From assembly GCA_027946365.1 (NCBI GenBank), contig JAPEUQ010000009.1, positions 1,426,001-1,490,000 on the forward strand: a DNA stretch of 64,000 nt. Direction: 5' to 3'. The DNA comes from Kalmusia sp. IMI 367209 (taxonomy: Eukaryota > Ascomycota > Dothideomycetes > Pleosporales > Didymosphaeriaceae). Positions 58,276 through 64,000 of this stretch are shown here, piece after piece. The notes beneath the pieces were generated by a model. The model ran no database searches, had not been told where the DNA came from, and was given only the letters and a program-made list of their open reading frames with translations. The number at the start of each line of letters is the position of its first letter. Within the stretch, counting starts at the first letter, position 1. Made by a program: the position numbers and the translations under genes.

Positions 58276-60220
58276 CTAACACTTGTTTGGTGATCCAACT
58301 GGTCCACTCCAAGAGTCCTCGACCGTCAACTCCCCTGGAACTTGGTCACCACACGTAGGAACAACCAACGTCCGGTCGGTATCTTCATACAGAACCTCAC
58401 CACTCGGCTCCTTCCGCAGATACTTGTACTGCAACTCGGCATCCGCTGGCAACTCGACGGTGAAAGTCCAGAGCGGACGTGAGGAAGTGTAGTCGTCAGC
58501 GCTACCCCCGAGCGCATCGCCAACCTCCCAGTCGCCCAGATCCGTGGAGTTGCCAAAGAGGTACACGTTCTCGCCGAAGAAGGTGGTTGCGTTGACGTTG
58601 AAGGTCACGAGGTAGGTGCAGGCTGGGGAGTCTGCTGGGGCCCCGGCATCGACAGCAGGCTTGTACGTGCCCTTGACTGAACCTGCAGAGCAAGTTCCAG
58701 GAATTTGAGGGTCGGATGGTGCACCCCAAGACGGGACCTGAGCATATTCCGAGGTTGCAGCCAGACGAGCGCCGCGCATCGTAACGAAGGAAGCGTACGA
58801 CCAGGTGAGGTCGCGGGCAGAGAGCGGTGTGCCGTCCTCGCGGTTGTACTGCTCTGCCAGGGCTCCATTTTCAGGTGTGTACTTCAGTGCCGTCTCTACG
58901 AAGCCGTCAGCATAGTCGAGAACGGCATTCTCCAACTTGGCGTAATCGCCGTAACCACCCTTGTCGTACGTGCCGACTTGGGCACTGGGATACACCGATT
59001 GCCAGAAAGCAAGTGATGTCTCATCGATGGTGATGCTTCTGAGGGTGCTCCATTGCTGGATGGCATCGTAGAGTTGTTCGGCAACAGCAAGCGTGGTGAG
59101 GTACCACGGATTGCCATTGAAGTACACGTCTTCAGCATAACGACCGGTAGCGACACACGTGCCGTTCTGAGCGACGTCCTGGTTGATCGTGTAGATAGTG
59201 CGGAAGGCATCGACGTATTCCTTCAGATTCGCCAAGGCCCTTGGTGAGCAAGGTTGGAAGAGAGCATCGGCGCAGCCGGCATATGGGTCGAAAGTGGCAA
59301 TAGATGTGAGGACAGTGTTGGCGTCAATCCCACTCCTGCTAAAGTCTTGCTGTTTGACGTTGATGTTTGCCACGGCATACCTTCCGTTCCAGTAAGCCTG
59401 AAGGAAGCACAACACGTTCGGAGCTTGCGATTCATATGCGGACACATCTTGCTCCAACTGCTTTCCTAGCGCCGCACCCTCAACCAACGCACGGTGCTGA
59501 ACCGCAGTGGTGAAGAACGACGACCCATCAACCTCTTCCCATAGATCGAACCCGGTCTGATTCCAATACTGGGCGACATAGTTGAGATCGTTCTGAACAA
59601 CTGCCCAGATGGTGTTGGCCTCGGTCTTGTCGGAGTCGATGCCCGTACTGAGAAGATAGCGAGAATAGGTGATGAGAGCAGTCGCACGAAGGGCTGGACC
59701 ATCCCGCTGCGGTCGACCCCAGTCGCCGTTGAAACGGGTGAGGTTGGCGTAGTACTTGGGCTCGCCTAGGCCACGCCCCGAGCCCAAGGCACCGGAAGGA
59801 TTGCTAACCGTCTGCAAGATGGCTTGCGCCTTGATATAGTCGCGAATCTTGGACTGGACATCTTGATTGCCGTGTAGGAACTCGTCGACAACCATCTTGA
59901 GGGTCAGTGCCGCATCTCGCGTCCACGTGTAGTAGTCTGTACAGAGTTAGGTTAGCCATTGATGGGGATAACAGTGTGAGAGGTATGTAGTTACAATTGG
60001 GATTTTCCGTAGATGGAGACGCAATCAGAACACCTGCAGAAGCTCCCGGGGCCTGGCTGCCATCTGGGCCGAAGTTGTTGAAGACGCCTTGCAGAGCGAT
60101 ATCATTCTCGGTCTCGATCCGAGCTGCGAGGTCATCGTCCTGTCGACGGAGGGGCTTTGCAGCCACACCGTAGAAGCAGGTAGCCGCCAAAGCAGCCGTG
60201 AAAACAGTTCGCAGTATCAT
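58276..60220 (-). CDS. glucoamylase, GH15 with C-terminal CBM20
   Basis: Secreted glucan 1,4-alpha-glucosidase that releases glucose from starch ends. Two exons: 60220-59995 and 59936-58276, with a 58 bp intron, giving 628 residues. The ATG at 60220 is used; the longer frame opens with TTG. Residues about 1-20 are a signal peptide, followed by KPLRRQ with a dibasic RR, a likely Kex2 propeptide site. GH15 core: YYTWTRDAALTLK; the catalytic acid is Glu209 in DLWEEVDGSSFFT; the base is the Glu of LAEQYNREDGTPLSARDLTWSYA. After a very short linker comes a CBM20 starch-binding domain (TYLVTFNVNATTFFGENVYLFGNSTDLGDW...LQYKYLRKEPSGEVLYE). A TATAAA lies 85 bp upstream. The enzyme looks intact; carbon-source regulation is likely but no site was identified. 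Confidence 0.95.
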
Positions 60221-61551
60221 CCTGATCGAGAGTTGAGGAGCGACCAAGTTGAGTTGCAGTCTGAGAGGTCCGGATGTGGTGGTGCCTGGACGAGGCTCGG
60301 GGCTTTTATAGAAGGCACGGCCGACGGCTAACTTTGTTCACACTTCACCGTCTGCCAAAGTCCCGTTGGCGGCCACTCCGCTTTCACTGCTCGATCGAGC
60401 CCGGGTGGTGGTGTCACGCGGGAGGCATGGGACCTTCTACATGGCATCATTGGGCATTTCACTCAGCCCTACGCAAGGCTCTCTGTGCACCAGCGAGGGC
60501 ATGATTGAACTGTCGCTTACGGCGACGATGTATGCTACGACGCGGTGGGAAGGTGCTAAGGCACACGACAGCCGTCAGCTACGGTCCGCGGTAGTGTACG
60601 ACGCTATGCCGGCAGACCTGCGCGCCTGGTTGGAGGTAAGTCGGACGACATAATCTTGACGCTTCTTTAGACCATGTGATTCCTGTTCGGGATCTCTGGG
60701 GCTACCGAGAGCTGAACGGTCTACGATGTTACCCCTGCTACTCATCATGCACGCCTTCCGTCGCCTGCTAAGCTTACCTCGACGTCGCCTTTTGCCTTTT
60801 GGTGGAAAAGCAGACTGCGTGCGAGAAGGATGCTGGACGACCTCATCATGCATCACTGCCATTGCGTCGTTTCCGGGGCCAGATGGGCAGCGGTGTTGCG
60901 AGGAGAGGAGATTTGATGTCGTCGAGTCCGTCCAAACAAAGGCGTCGCTTCCGCATGTGAAAGGCCGCTAGCGCGGGGTGAGCCTAGGGGCCCAGATTTC
61001 ATATTCCCTCGTACCAGTGCTACGCTCACTCCCCGCAGCCAAGGGCGGCGCCACACCGCTGGAGGCGCCCAGGAACGAACGCGCATGCAAGGCTGCTTGC
61101 AGTCTGACCACGAGTCGCTGTTCACGCAGTGAGTTGCCGCCGACGCCTACCGCACCAAGCGAGGTACGCTCTGTTCCTGGGCATCGAGACCATCATCGAC
61201 ACCCATCCACTCCCTACGAAAGCTTCTGAGCAGCTGATGAATCGTCAAGTATCGTACGCCCTGCTCTTCACCCGTGATAGCACAATTCGCGATGTGTGGG
61301 GTGCGTGTGGGATACCACGTTGAACAAGGGACGGCACTCCGGGATCCAAACAAGCGGATACGTCAGGCAAATACACGAATGACACCGGCGACTGTATCAC
61401 GACAAGCGTTCCGCAAAATAGAATTGATAATGTTTGCATTCATTCAACCATCCTAACCAGCATACAGGTATATTCATGACCTTGATCCTTTTTGCCTATC
61501 CAAATATAGCCCTACATGTCTGTGTATCAAAGCAACGACGCAACGAAACGT
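60221..61551. promoter_or_regulatory. glucoamylase promoter and intergenic region
   Basis: TATAAA at 60305-60310 (minus strand) serves the glucoamylase gene. The remainder to the SDR stop has only unsupported open frames on both strands. Confidence 0.45.

Positions 61552-64000
<2,449 letters not shown>

Overview
The window is nuclear DNA of a filamentous ascomycete, most likely a dothideomycete of the Pleosporales. Genes lie on both strands and carry short introns, mostly 46-60 bp with GT...AG ends. The content is fungal: a highly reducing polyketide synthase (PKS), a Zn2Cys6 regulator, a GPI cell-wall protein, DUF2306 and DUF8021 proteins, and a mannitol-dehydrogenase-type SDR that I recognise as close to the Alternaria allergen Alt a 8 enzyme. 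I found no tRNA, rRNA, CRISPR array or intact transposon.

Layout. (1) 0.4-6.3 kb: a Dal5-family MFS transporter, a flavin monooxygenase and a TauD/TfdA-type 2-oxoglutarate dioxygenase; the last two are divergent. Together they look like uptake and oxidative breakdown of an organic anion, possibly a sulfonate. (2) 8.5-12.8 kb: an F-box protein, the queuine tRNA-ribosyltransferase accessory subunit QTRT2, and two small proteins. (3) 13.2-34.4 kb: a probable secondary-metabolite cluster with a DUF2306 membrane protein, a Zn2Cys6 regulator, a PKS of about 2,280 residues (KS-AT-DH-ER-KR-ACP, no methyltransferase, no thioesterase), an FSH1/LovG-like serine hydrolase divergent from the PKS, a full ABCB exporter and a secreted beta-lactamase-like protein. 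(4) 35.9-49.5 kb: a repeat-rich GPI protein, a DHDPS-family aldolase, an AT-hook protein, a secreted DUF8021 protein and three tandem paralogues of an unknown family. (5) 51.5-64 kb: a small membrane protein, a second F-box protein, a long disordered protein with DPW and DFGxF motifs, a GH15-CBM20 glucoamylase and the SDR.

How the genes may work together. In the cluster the regulator would switch on the PKS. The PKS builds a reduced chain, the FSH hydrolase would release it because the PKS has no release domain, and the ABC protein would export it. The DH and ER domains deviate at key positions, so the degree of reduction is uncertain. Region 1 could be an independent nutrient-scavenging unit.

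Data quality. Three genes (AT-hook, second F-box, DPW/DFGxF protein) show reading-frame breaks. All four main breaks are repaired by removing one base from a G/C run. Sequence or assembly error is the simplest explanation, and these proteins should not be read as truncated without checking.
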